64,000 nucleotides of DNA from Basidiobolus meristosporus CBS 931.73 (taxonomy: Eukaryota; Basidiobolomycota; Basidiobolomycetes; Basidiobolales; Basidiobolaceae). The notes beneath the pieces were generated by a model. It was not told where the DNA came from. It made no database searches and saw only the letters and a list, made by a program, of their open reading frames with translations. The translations under genes and the position numbers were made by a program. Every line of letters starts with the position of its first letter. Within the stretch, counting starts at the first letter, position 1. Positions 33,640 through 44,577 of this stretch are shown here, piece by piece. Where the stretch lies: assembly GCA_002104905.1 (NCBI GenBank), contig MCFE01000266.1:43662-107661 (forward strand). The letters run 5' to 3'.

Positions 33640-36600
33640 TCATACTTGTGGATCCTTTGTAGCAGTGATCAAAGGACCACTACGGTGTTTGGGTAGATCC
33701 ACATCCCTGTCGGTATTTCCAACCCCTCTGCTAGGGGTTTCCGGCTTCTCCGTTGGCAAGAGAGTCATCGGTGCTTGACCTGCCGTGTTGATCTGTTGCT
33801 TGTGTAGAGCCTTGCCTCTGTCGAAGTCGGGTAGCTTTAATGTGGCTATGGTCTCCATCGCCTTCTCATTAAAGATGGCCTCTTTCGTGTTCGGAGATGT
33901 CACAGCACCTCGCGTCTCACTCGCATCACTGACCGAACGAGACGTTCTTATGCTCAGACTGGATGCGCCACCGGCAGATTTGCTGCCGGAAAGTCCCGCG
34001 GTGAGGGAGTGTGTTCCATCCTGGCTCTTCCACTTTCTCCAACCTTCGAAATCGATCAACGCCTGCATGCAACCCCACTCCATGATCTTCTTTTCCAACC
34101 AGACAAGGGATACCGGCTTTGTGAGAAAGTCGTTACATCCAGCGGCAAGGGCGGCATGCCGATCTGACTGTAAGGAAGAGGCGGTCAAGGCCACTATGAT
34201 CACGGGTGACCGGAAGGGGGATGATGGCGAGGTGGGAGCGGAGAAGGAGACGTGCACGGGTGCCCCGGGTGATGAGAGCACACCGATTTTCTGCATCTTC
34301 TCCAGTCGACGTATCTCCTTGGTCGCCTCTATACCGTCCATAACAGGCAGCTGAATATCCATTAACACCAGATGGAACCCTCCTTCCTTCCACTTCTGTA
34401 CTGCTTCGAGACCGTTGTTGGCGACCGAATACTTGATCTTGCGCTTTCGCATGAACGTAGAGAGAATGGTCTGATTGATAGGGTTGTCCTCCACAATCAA
34501 CACTTTGATCGGTGGGCTGACCACACTCGACAGAGAAGAAGCGTTGGCCGCGGCGCTGTTGAAACGCGCGGATTTCTTTCGGGCAGTTGCCTTGGATGTA
34601 GACGGCTCAACAGATACTTTGGGTGCTGGTACGGGGCTAGGCGGCTTCATCTGTGTTGGCAAAGGCATCATAAGTGGAGTGTTGGCTCCTGACGTGGGTC
34701 GGATGGATGGCGAGGATATGACGGAGGCGCCGAGACTCGAGGGGGAGGCTGAGGTTCGGGCCAGACCATTTGTAGGCAAGATAATAGGCTTTCCATTGAT
34801 GGTAGGCGATGGGCTTGATGTTAGTGGATTGGCAGCAGCCGGCTTGGCATAGCCGACTGGGGTTCCAGCCAACGACTGGTCAGAGGTTCGTCGGGTGAAC
34901 ACGGGGTTGGCGATACGAGAGAGAGGGGATTTGGTGGCGTTCTGGCCAGCAAAGGATTTGGGATCAAAGACGATGGTGCCGGTCACCGGGGTTGAGGGAT
35001 TGTTGGTCGACAAGCCAGAGACGCTGGTGATGTTCTGGTCGCTCGAGCTTTCCGATGGCAGCCGGTAGGTATCGAAATTGATGAAGTCCATGGGATTCTT
35101 CTCCTCCTCCTTCGTTTGGTGGTACTTCAGCCCAGGGCTCATGGGGGAGGTTGCGATGGGAACATACGAGGGGTCCACTTTCGGCTTAGTGATGGCCGTG
35201 TGTAATGTTGTCAACAGTCTCTTTGGACCCACAGGCTTGGGGATTACCAGCACCTGGGGCGGAAGCAAATGGTGAGGCGTTATCAACAACGAATACACCT
35301 CGTCCTTGATCAGCTGATAGTTCGACAGCGAGGTAAAGTGGATGATGGAGGTGACCAGATGGTTGCTTAACGACTCCATCCGCCGATGGCGGCGATACTG
35401 ATGATTAGAAAAATTGAACGCCGGATTGTTACGCAGAGATATGAATTGGTCTCGAAGCGTTTTGATGTCGTCGTCGATAATGATGAACGTGGGCGGGGTG
35501 TTTGTTTTGATGGCCTCCTCCCTGGTCAGATTCAGGCCGATCAAGCTGGGCACAGGTGCCGACTGGGGGGTGGAATCGGGCGCTAGCTCTACCTCCTCCT
35601 TGGCTGCCCCGATGGGAATATGGGTGATATCCAGGCCACACACCGTCAAGCAGGAGGTAAGATGCTTCGCGAATACGGAATGGCCAGTAGCGTGCAAAGC
35701 AGCCTTGAGGCCTCGCAGTGTCAATGAGAAACGAGTCAACTCCTCGGGCGTTGGCTCGTCGGCTATGTTCAATCGGCGCCGAATCTCAGTATTGTTTCTC
35801 ACCATGCTGCTCTCCTTCTTGAGAGGCTCCTTCGAGCCAGAGAGTAGCTTGAAGTGTAGCTCGATTACTTGAGAGCCCACTCTCTCACTCGACAGAAGCT
35901 CTCCCCCCAGCCCCTCAACAAGCTTTGCAGTCAGATTGGCGTCGGGACAAAAGGCGGAGGCGGCTGACTCGTCCGAAGCAAATGGGGTGTATATAATCTC
36001 GAACATCAGATCCACTCTCTCGTCTTTGGAGCCGGTCGTATCTTCCGCCTCGGGCTTCCCCGGCGTCAGATGCAGCCCTAGCTCGACCCAAGCCCCCGGC
36101 GAGGCGGAGTCGATCATCGTCTTGATCATGGTGATCAAGACGTGGCGAAACCCAGCCTCGTTGCCAATTACATTTCTATGATGAAAGTCACAGTCGGCAT
36201 GGAACAATACAAGCTCCACCTTCGCCTCCGCTGCAGTGCCTGCCAACATGTCTCCCACACTTTGAAGTAATTCTCCGATATCAAACTCCCCGGCATCAGC
36301 ATCAGACTGCTCAGCTCCCTCAATCGTCGACTCCTCGGTGAAGAGCAGCCGGTTGATCAAAGTGAGATGGGATGATAGGTTGATGACATGCTTCAATGCG
36401 GCATGGACCGCACTGACGGAGGCTGTGGGCACGGGGATTGAGCAAGCCGACACATGCTCTTGAGGCTTTATGAGAAGCTCAGGGGGAGACAGCTGCTTTA
36501 CTGTTTCGATTGCCATCGAGGTTGCGTTTCTCAACTCGGTGGTCATGTTCTTGATAAAGAGCGCTTTGTGGTCTGCATGGTCCGAGTGCATCCGGGTGAT

Positions 36601-37272
36601 GGCGTCGGAAAGCTTTCTCAATTCCCAGTCTACGGTTGTGACGTATCTAGTCCGATCGTTCAAGAACGTGCTGTCCAAGGCCTTTAACAACGAAAAGAAC
36701 GGGAAGCTAAACATCGAGGTAACTTGTAAGAGCGAATAGTTCCCTGAGGTCAGCACTCGATAATCAAGCAGGCTCTTGATGGCTTCAAAGCCAGCATTCA
36801 AAAAAGGGTCTATCACCCAAGTCTGCCTGAGCAGCTCAGAAACCAGAAGGCCAAGGGAAAAGTGCACACTATACTTCAGGCTGGTCGTCAAACAGCAGCT
36901 CTTGCTTTGTAGAAACAGGAACGCAAGTAGCCAGTATACTACCTGTACACAACAAAAGATGGAGTCCCATGTGGTGCGGAATGTATCAGATGTGAGGTTA
37001 CTGGAGGAAGGAGGGCTCAGCAAAACCCAGCTGAGAGAACACGCAAGACATACTACATACGCCAGCAGCGTGGCTTTAACTAGGGTTTCGACCGTTTCAC
37101 ATGGGATGTGGGAGAGCCTCTCTTGTGTCTGGAAGGCGGACTGGAGGTTTTTAGGAAGCCAATTTTGAAGATGGTCATCCTCAGCCAAGAGATTCTTTTC
37201 GAGGCTTGTGTAAAGGTTGAGGGAGGACTTTTTTATGGCACTATTCTTTGCGGAGAGAGAATTCTCTGGCAT
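33640..37272 (-). CDS. SSK1: Ssk1-type response regulator of the HOG pathway with pseudo-histidine-kinase region
   Basis: A 1,210-residue single-exon gene. The C-terminal receiver domain (about residues 918-1065) begins PPIKVLIVEDNPINQTIL, has phosphoacceptor Asp972 in HLVLMDIQLPVMDG, then ALTASSLQSDRHAALAAGCN and DFLTKPVSLVWLEKK, followed by MEWGCMQALIDFEGWRKWK, the signature of fungal Ssk1/Mcs4. Ssk1 accepts phosphate from the phosphorelay protein Ypd1; when unphosphorylated it activates the MAPKKK Ssk2/22 in osmotic stress. The N-terminal half resembles a histidine kinase: hydrophobic segments near residues 64-86, 105-122 and 133-147, then FIKNMTTELRN (239-249) in the place of the FxxNMSHELR box, with Thr245 where the phospho-His would be, and a degenerate ATPase region (NEAGFRHVLITMIKT; LVEGLGGELLSSERVGSQ). 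A long Ser/Pro/Thr-rich linker separates the halves. The start ATG at 37,272 is the first in a frame that stays open throughout. Confidence 0.92.
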   Translation of the reverse strand: MPENSLSAKNSAIKKSSLNLYTSLEKNLLAEDDHLQNWLPKNLQSAFQTQERLSHIPCETVETLVKATLLAYVVCLACSLSWVLLSPPSSSNLTSDTFRTTWDSIFCCVQVVYWLLAFLFLQSKSCCLTTSLKYSVHFSLGLLVSELLRQTWVIDPFLNAGFEAIKSLLDYRVLTSGNYSLLQVTSMFSFPFFSLLKALDSTFLNDRTRYVTTVDWELRKLSDAITRMHSDHADHKALFIKNMTTELRNATSMAIETVKQLSPPELLIKPQEHVSACSIPVPTASVSAVHAALKHVINLSSHLTLINRLLFTEESTIEGAEQSDADAGEFDIGELLQSVGDMLAGTAAEAKVELVLFHADCDFHHRNVIGNEAGFRHVLITMIKTMIDSASPGAWVELGLHLTPGKPEAEDTTGSKDERVDLMFEIIYTPFASDESAASAFCPDANLTAKLVEGLGGELLSSERVGSQVIELHFKLLSGSKEPLKKESSMVRNNTEIRRRLNIADEPTPEELTRFSLTLRGLKAALHATGHSVFAKHLTSCLTVCGLDITHIPIGAAKEEVELAPDSTPQSAPVPSLIGLNLTREEAIKTNTPPTFIIIDDDIKTLRDQFISLRNNPAFNFSNHQYRRHRRMESLSNHLVTSIIHFTSLSNYQLIKDEVYSLLITPHHLLPPQVLVIPKPVGPKRLLTTLHTAITKPKVDPSYVPIATSPMSPGLKYHQTKEEEKNPMDFINFDTYRLPSESSSDQNITSVSGLSTNNPSTPVTGTIVFDPKSFAGQNATKSPLSRIANPVFTRRTSDQSLAGTPVGYAKPAAANPLTSSPSPTINGKPIILPTNGLARTSASPSSLGASVISSPSIRPTSGANTPLMMPLPTQMKPPSPVPAPKVSVEPSTSKATARKKSARFNSAAANASSLSSVVSPPIKVLIVEDNPINQTILSTFMRKRKIKYSVANNGLEAVQKWKEGGFHLVLMDIQLPVMDGIEATKEIRRLEKMQKIGVLSSPGAPVHVSFSAPTSPSSPFRSPVIIVALTASSLQSDRHAALAAGCNDFLTKPVSLVWLEKKIMEWGCMQALIDFEGWRKWKSQDGTHSLTAGLSGSKSAGGASSLSIRTSRSVSDASETRGAVTSPNTKEAIFNEKAMETIATLKLPDFDRGKALHKQQINTAGQAPMTLLPTEKPETPSRGVGNTDRDVDLPKHRSGPLITATKDPQV

Positions 37273-39173
37273 GTCTGTGTATCTATTGTATTAGGTGGCT
37301 AAACAGCAGTGCTGTACGGGCTGGATAGTACACGGGGAAATAGTAGGGAAACAGAAAGCTTGGATAGCTCTACAGCAAACGTATATTGAACCTACTCTTG
37401 ACAGTGTTCTAGGTTAGGTTGAAAGGGTAAATCACATAAGATACCTGAAGACAAGTGTTTCTAAGAAAATAGAAGGGAGAGTGAGGTAGCAGTAGTAATA
37501 AGGAGAATCAGTAGTCGTAGCTGAAGAGGTCCACTAGCCACCAGATTAGGGCAACTTAATTTGCTTGGTATAATCGACAAATACCTGCCGGTTTGCGATG
37601 ATTAACCAGTCTTCACACTCATTAAGCGCCGAAACTATCGAGAATCCAGCAGAAATCAAATACAGCGACTGATCATGTATCGTTATGTCCTCAAAACGAA
37701 TCAATGATTTTCCATGCATGTCTCTGCAAGATATCGCTCCAACCGACATGCCCGAGTCAGGTCCAGTCTCACATGCTTGGGGAAAGCAACCAAATAGAAT
37801 CAGCTGCCACTTCAATATTGTATAAATAAAGTCATTGCAGATGGGATGCATGAGTCAGATTCATAACAAGGATGTCGTTCTGTTGATTACTCACGTTGCA
37901 CTCCCGTATACTAGTTTACTCTTTGGTATCGATCACTACTCAGGCCAATGGTGACAACGCATCCCTTGTTAGGTACTGAAAGGATCTGATTAGACCATTT
38001 GACGTTAGTGCGTGGATTCTTGCCATTAGGGAAATTCCTGACAACTTTACAGGAAATCCAAGTTACACTCGGCCCGATGTCATCAGCTTTGCCGAGTGTT
38101 GCAGACCTGGGCCTTGGCATAGCAGGATGACTGATCGATTTACATGTGAAATCGTTTCTCCTAAACGACCTGCAACGGCCTACTCAAGACGCCGGTGACT
38201 AGCGCCCGTTGAGGGGATGGGCATCTCCACACCCACCAAGTGCCAACAGACGGCCAACCTGGGTTGAGATTATGAGCCAGGCTGAACGCTCTGAACAAAT
38301 TAGCGGAAGACGTGTCTTGCGGACCTCCTCTTCAAGACATTAGAAAGCAGAGTTCAGGCAAGTACATATGCGCATAACAGTATGCTCACTTCTTGTTGCT
38401 ACACAGCTCATCAGAGCCTCCGGTTGCTGCCACTCTCGCACCTCAAATTTAGCAGCTCTCCGTATTGCTGAACTAAGCAATAACACATATGAGCCTCTCC
38501 AGAATCTTGCGCGGTTCTGACAGCAAACAACTATAGCTAAACAAAAAATGCCATTGGCCTTGTGATTATGCACCCCTCCAGAGCCCAAAGGTCAGCAAGA
38601 TTATCACTGCGCTGTGTACTCGGAGCGGTGGATTACTTTTCCTTGTGTCAAGCTTTGCTTTCAATGCATGCGCCTTCTGTAACTCGTTGTTTTATGCAGT
38701 GTAGATATGAAAAATAGAGGGGCGGAAACCAAACAGCAAGCTTTATTAGGTGGCCCCCAGTGTTGAGGAGTAGCAGAACAGCTACCCCATAATCCGCTCG
38801 TTTGCAATGGAACCCAATCTTGAACGGAACTCAGTGGTAACTTGTGCCAGACATTCCCTCCACATAGATACAACACTGTGCTGGCGCACGGCGCTCAAAA
38901 CCTCACTTGATGTATCCCTCGCCAGGTGAACTTCAATACCCAGCACAACCACTGACATGTGAAGCCCCCAAATCTCTGGTCCATCGAAGGATGCCCCATT
39001 TTTACGATTGTTCATTGGAACGACCAATAAAAATAGATGAAGAATTTTCGAGAGGCGGGGTAAGCAGGTCGAGGATAGGATGGATTGCCAGCAGAATTCG
39101 AAGATCATTCAAATATATATGAAGTTGGGCTTTTCGCTGGCTACGCTGCATTCACTCTTCTCCCGAAAACACA
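37273..39173. other. Long intergenic region, possible small spliced gene
   Basis: Nothing certain. On the minus strand, 38,120-37,546 could be a two-exon gene: a stretch with GPSVTWISCKVVRN (38,120 to about 37,922) could splice with a GTAAAC donor to LILFGCFPQACETGP (about 37,800 to 37,546). The join keeps frame, but no domain or start context supports it. A TATA-like aaatatatatg at about 39,112 belongs to the next gene. Confidence 0.3.
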
Positions 39174-39386
39174 ATGTCTTTCCTCGCTCAAGCTGCCCGT
39201 CGCACTGTTGCTGTTGCCCCAAGAAGATTCTACGCTTCTTCTGCCCAACAACCACGCTCCACCCTCTGCGAGAACCTCAAGAAGCTGGGAGAAACCAAGG
39301 TTGGTGACTATGTTACCGACAACACCCGCCCTTTCTTCATCATTGCTGGCGTTGTTGTTGCAGCCAAATTCATCATTGGCGCTTAG
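39174..39386 (+). CDS. Small mitochondrial membrane protein
   Basis: A 70-residue single-exon gene. The N-terminal MSFLAQAARRTVAVAPRRFY is a textbook mitochondrial presequence (Arg-rich, no acidic residue, RRFYAS giving an R-3/R-2 cleavage context). The middle has LCENLKKLGETKVGDYV and the C-terminus PFFIIAGVVVAAKFIIG is a single membrane span. A TATA-like element lies at about 39,112-39,120 and AATAAA near 39,474, which agrees with a short transcript. I cannot name the family; the size and layout suggest a small inner-membrane or respiratory-complex accessory protein. Codon use is strongly biased to preferred codons (aag, ctc, gcc), typical of a highly expressed gene. Confidence 0.8.
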   Translation: MSFLAQAARRTVAVAPRRFYASSAQQPRSTLCENLKKLGETKVGDYVTDNTRPFFIIAGVVVAAKFIIGA

Positions 39387-39690
39387 AAGATTCGTGACCA
39401 GAGTATAGCCCACGTTCACCCGTAGCTCTACACCCCATGATACCACCACTTCATTGTCATCCTTCATAAAGAATAAATTCTCTACAGCACACATTTCCTC
39501 GTATTGTTGGTGGGAATTTGGCGAGTATCATGTAGCAGTATCAAAAATCATCGCAATGAAATCGAGGGTCGACATCAAATTTTGCCGAGCCAATTTATTA
39601 ACAGTCTTCGGGTGTAACAGATTGGATGGTAGATGTGGGCCTTGGGGTCATAACACCACTGCAGACCACGGCTCTCGTGTTCCTGCTTGC

Positions 39691-40157
39691 TCACCAGTGC
39701 TCCGAAAGCACCACTTCACAGAGAAAGACCGTCAGCATGCAGAGCGCACCCGCGAAGGGTAGGTCGAGTGGCCGAAGTGGCAATGCCCCTGACGGCTCAG
39801 TGGCGGTGGCATTGGAGGAAACAGAGGCCACGGGCCTAGGATTTCAAATGGCGTTAGAAAGAGTGTCTCTATGGCCTGTCCTCTCCGTGCTTACATGAAG
39901 GACTGTGCGAGGTCGCTGGTTGCGGCTGGTAGGCCTAGAAGATCGATTCTCAGAGGTAGTTCCAAGCTAAATCCAAGTGAGATCTAAATACCTAGGGAGG
40001 AGGTCGCTGGCGTTGGGCTCGATAAGGTCATAGTATTGCTGGGACTCAGCAAAGTTGTCTGTGTGCTGGAGTGATGCTGATGCCGCTGTTTCTTGGCTAG
40101 TGCCGTCATGCTCAGCATGAAAATGAACAGTAGAACAAGTGATCGGCGCAAATCCAT
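39691..40157 (-). CDS. Small secreted, Ser/Thr-rich protein with C-terminal hydrophobic tail
   Basis: A three-exon model on the minus strand: 40,157-39,992, 39,934-39,895 and 39,835-39,691, giving 116 residues with GT..AG introns of 57 and 59 bp and frame kept. The N-terminus MDLRRSLVLLFIFMLSMTALA is a clear signal peptide. The middle is rich in Ser, Thr and Pro (LSPSNTMTLSSPTPATSSLG) with an NAT glycosylation site, and the C-terminus LPFAGALCMLTVFLCEVVL is hydrophobic. This is the layout of a small GPI-anchored or membrane-anchored cell-wall protein, although a good omega site is not obvious. TATA-like cataaata lies about 55 bp upstream. An in-frame ATG 14 codons earlier exists but would bury the signal peptide. 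No family recognised. Confidence 0.6.
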
Positions 40158-40686
40158 GTCTATTGTGTGGCTGACGGACACCCTCGGAATTGGAACCACG
40201 GTTACATATCAGTAGTATTTATGGCCGTGGTGTGTTTCAAGAGGCTCGGCGATCCCTCCCATGATTAGTGCAATGGTGAGGCACTGTTACTACAGACGTT
40301 GCAGACAACCAACCTAAAACTCACCATGAAACAGTCCGGGGCTCTCAAGATGCATCGGCATTCGAGCGCTACTGGTCCATCAGCGGCGTATCGGCATTCT
40401 AATCAAGTTAATCAACTTTTAATCAAGCACTTCCGATCTGACTTAGCTCAGCTGTCCAATTGTCGTCTAGAAAATTTCCGCACTCTACTCTTTTTCTTTT
40501 TTTAACCTTGCTCATACATTGTTTGAACCAGGCTTCCTTATTCCAACCAACGCGTGTTTTCAGCTGTAGTAGTATATTTCAAGTGGGAGCTCGTGTTCGT
40601 ATCCCATCCCTCATTTCGTTGACTCGGCATACTCAGTTCAAAAGAAGCGGTATCGAGAAGTAAGGTTATGGGTAGTTGGGGGAATT

Positions 40687-41680
40687 ATGACACATACGTC
40701 CATCACAGTCCCTCTGCCGGTTCCTATCTGTTATGGCGATAAGATACCAATTTCCACTGTAGTCAAAGATTTTTTATACCTGGGAAACCATCAGAATGCA
40801 AAAAGTCGTAAAGAATGCTATGAGAATCGCATCACTCACATCATAAATCTATCGAAAACGCAGAATTACTTCGAAAACGACGTCACCTTTGTTTACGACA
40901 AAGGCAGACCCAAAATTCTTAAACGTGCCGCGCTGGAAAACGGACTTACCGTAGAACATCCACCAGATCGCCACTTCTTGTTTTGTTTTCAGCCTGTATA
41001 TCTTAAAGTGCCGGTTCTTGATAGTGTAGAGGCCAATCTGCTCCCGCACTTTGTTACTTGCTTTGATTTCATCGAGAATGCTCGAGCAGAACTAGGCGAA
41101 AAGGCACGCATCCTTATTCATTGTCAAGGTATTCTTCTTATGGCCCTTTTACTAGTCATATCGGTTGACTAAGCTCATTACTCCAGCGGGGATCTCACGC
41201 TCTGCCACAGTTGTTATGGCTTATCTGATGAAGTACCAAAACATCTCGCTGGATGAGGCATACATTATGGCACACACAGCCAGGCCAATTGTAAGTGGTT
41301 TGCGTTTTAAACAGCTTGAGCTCTATTAACTCTGTCCACAGATATGTCCAAACGACAGTTTTTGTCAGCAGTTAATGTTATTTAATGACACCCTAGTCCG
41401 ACTCCGACAGATCCAAGGCCTACCCGAACATGATTCATCAAAGATCTTTCGTTTAGCTTTTGGGCACGCATTTGGTGGACAGTTGGTGCGAACGCGCAAT
41501 CAGATCGCTCGCTTCAGATCCACCAGATCTCGAACTGCCATGAACACAGACCGTGAGGAATGTGAGGATTCTTCGTCCTCTTCACGTTCCTCGTCTTCTA
41601 CTCCAGCCACAATGCCTACCACAGTTCGTACCAGATCTTCGAGCAGGATTGCAAACAGAAACGCTCGAAGTAAAAAGTGA
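40687..41680 (+). CDS. Dual-specificity protein phosphatase
   Basis: A three-exon model: 40,687-41,128, 41,187-41,290 and 41,342-41,680, giving 294 residues with GT..AG introns of 58 and 51 bp. The second join creates the active-site loop HCQAGISRSATVVMAYLM, with nucleophile Cys146 and Arg152. The likely general acid is the Asp in VPVLDSVEANLLPHF, about 30 residues upstream, as usual for the DSPc family. The N-terminal STVVKDFLYLGNHQNAKS block is the typical start of a DSP domain. The C-terminal tail is Ser/Arg-rich (SSSSSRSSSSTPAT, then RTRSSSRIANRNARSKK), suggesting nuclear or phospho-regulated behaviour. Such enzymes dephosphorylate MAP kinases or other phosphoproteins; the exact substrate is unknown. 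An extra stretch between the conserved blocks (about residues 60-105) is longer than in most members. Confidence 0.9.
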
Positions 41681-44355
41681 TACACTCCTCAACACATTGC
41701 CCTCCATCTTTCTTCTATGTACCCCCAAATTTTACTAGAAAACCCTCGTCCTGTATATACATATACGCTCACTTCTAGTCTCCTATTTTATATAATATAA
41801 TTTCTTGGTTGCGAGATATGAATCAATGAAGAGTTCGATGGTGCCTTCATACGTCCCATGTGTAAAGCTGACACTACCGCTCAGAGCATGTTAAAATGCT
41901 TCCGTTGTCAGAAAGAAGGATTGAGTTGTAGGTATGGAAGTTGGTTGAATACGCTGTACCATATGACTGGGATGATCTAAAGCAGTGTTTTGGCTGAATA
42001 AGTCTAGCATGTTGCATGGCATCTCTCGCTTGGCAGTTTTCTTAATAGGCTGGTTAAGATGATCACATGCATATAGAATGGGAAGCTCCAAGCCTATTCC
42101 AGCAGCGGGCCTGTATGTTCACGGTTTTGAAGTGATTCGCTCCACAAACTTGATACCTCCGTATAATTTTTGGCCACCGTTTATCCCAATAAAGTTGAGA
42201 AATCATCTAGTTGTCAGTAATCCCCATATTCCTCACTTTTGGTTCGTTGGAGCTCAATGAGTACAACTTCAGATATTTACACTAAGCAACGCCGCGATCA
42301 AACAGCACAGTCCCACAGTTTATCATTCGTCTTGCGTTACATCAAATCGACTTGAGGTTTGAAGCGCAGTGAATGAGTAATTATGTACAATATTATGATA
42401 GGATCTCCTAGCATTGGTGTTGCAACAGAAATTTCACTGGTAATTTGACTACACGCCATTTATCACTACGTTGGTGGCAAAAATGCGAGGTTCAAGTCTA
42501 AAATAACTCCATCGGAAGGCCCCGAAATAAACCAATTGCACTAGTCCAATGTTTGCAGGAAACGAAGAGTGGCCGAAGTGAACCATTGTACTCAGTCTCC
42601 CTGCGCTGCCCATCCTAGCAAGCTGACCCCAAGCTCACAAAACAGCATATCTAGCCTGCAACAATTATGCTGACGGAAATAATATATTGGTGGGGCGATG
42701 TACGAATTTAGTGCACCGAGAGGTGCCATCTACGAGATGCACAACCACCAATAGCTTTACAGCTCTACATCGGTCCATTTAATGTTGCAATAGGCCTACG
42801 GTTGTGCATGTGTCCCTTTGCACCACAACGCCCAACTATATCCACCAGCGTCGACTCCATTTCTACCTGTCTGCTGCGAGAAACACGCGATAAGGCCACT
42901 GGTTGATCATCCGTCGAAGTCAAAGCAGCCCATGCGCGACATGCTGCGGACAATGAATCACCACCTTGAATCTATACCACCAGATTGGATCAAGCATTAT
43001 TGCTTTAAAGGGCTACCACGGATTGAGATATGCAGGGCCAAACCATATATAAGATTCGAGCATGACCTAGACCAAAAGGAAGCAATGAAATCGGATGTTT
43101 ATCAAGATTCTCGATGATTCCCCCAAGCCATCCCGCCGAATATAGAGACCGATACCACATGGGGTTCTGCATATGTTTAGAAACGCGAGAGGCGAATAGA
43201 GTGAAGAGGCTTGGCTCCAAGCCGGCGTCGTTCTTGACAACAGACAAGCATGCTGGCTCTTGGTTGTTTCTTGACTGCTACTCAACGGAGCAGGTGATTG
43301 ACACATATCTCGATGGTGATTCACATCTGAACCTTAGCCTGGCTCATGATTGGCCCGGTCAATCTAGTTTCCACCCCAACAAAACATTTGCCAAGTGAAT
43401 GCCCACTATCGATGGGAGCATAGCGGCTTCATTGGTTATACTATTCAGCATTAATAATCGAACACGCCTCAAGGTGCTGATATTTGTGTTGATTCTCATT
43501 AGTTGGGTGGCTTCATCATGGCGAAATTTCAACATTACTGTAAATGCCCGGGGAAGATGTCGATATTTTCACCAGCTCGGGAAACCTGTAGGTCTCGATT
43601 GGTCACATCATAGCGATGCATATATTGGGAAATCGGTGAGCCTGAGTTCAGCTTGGTGAATATCAGAATTCGGATTTATTTTGAATGTACAGTTCAGAGT
43701 ACTTTAGCACCCGTAAACTCTCCTGGTTGTGCTTGGCTAAGGTTTCCCTGCATCTTTTCTAATTCAACGTTGACCTTCTCTTCTATATCTCCTTGGATTT
43801 TTCTCGGCTTTGCTTTGCCCGTTTCTTCTTGATTGCCAACTCAGTGTTTCAGGTAACCAATGCTCTACCTGAATTCTTCTAGCGCTTCGTTTTCTCTTAT
43901 CACTTTCTTGAGTGCATTGTTTTCTAACTATCTACTTACCTTTTTTATGTTGCCAAAGCTTCATTCGTTTACGAAAGCAGGTCATTTCCTTCGAAGAATA
44001 CACTCACACCGACTTAGAGACAGTTTTCCTCAATATTCGAGGCAAACAACCAATAGACTGTAGATCACAAGAGTATATTTGTAGTTTTCCCTGTAGAGTG
44101 AAATAGATTTTCAAAATCCATAATACAGTACCTACTTCAATCGGCAACTTTTCTAATTAGCCACTTGTCCAGCTTCCACAAGGTGAGTAGTTTTCAGTGT
44201 CTTCTGTGAAGTCTCCGTTAAACTTATATGTACCGCATATAGTCTACTTCTGTTCTCCGTTTCAACCAAAGAACCCATTATTTGATATGCAATCAGAGGT
44301 ACTGTGCCTTTCTACGGAGGTGTGTGTTCGTGTGTACTTATATGGGCTATCTTAG
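41681..44355. other. Long region without a supported gene
   Basis: Frames on both strands (42,818-43,117, 43,399-43,659 and others) are short, lack domains and could not be joined convincingly. A donor-like acaag|gtgagt at about 44,181 and acceptor cttag at 44,355 suggest that 44,100-44,355 is 5' untranslated leader of the following PSP1 gene. Confidence 0.45.
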
Positions 44356-44577
44356 TTAAACGCGCCACGTTCCCCTATCCCTGTTACCGTTACATCTGAA
44401 GCTTCCATCGATTCCGATTTTGGGCCATCTGATGCACTGAACAGCTCCGGTAACATAAGCCCGATCCCTGTAAGAACAGGCGTCTCCCCAACCCCTAGTT
44501 GGAAGGCTGTTGGAAGCCCCACCACTCCCTCTGGGTTTCTGAGTAGCTCACTCAATGAGAATTCGGATGCTGGGTTT

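Noticed and set aside
33785-36739. Several plus-strand open frames of 80 to 190 codons
   Set aside because: All are shadows of the 1,210-residue Ssk1-type gene on the minus strand; none has independent evidence.
42818-43659. Possible gene between the phosphatase and PSP1
   Set aside because: Frames with fair amino-acid composition exist but cannot be joined by consistent splice sites and show no recognised motif.
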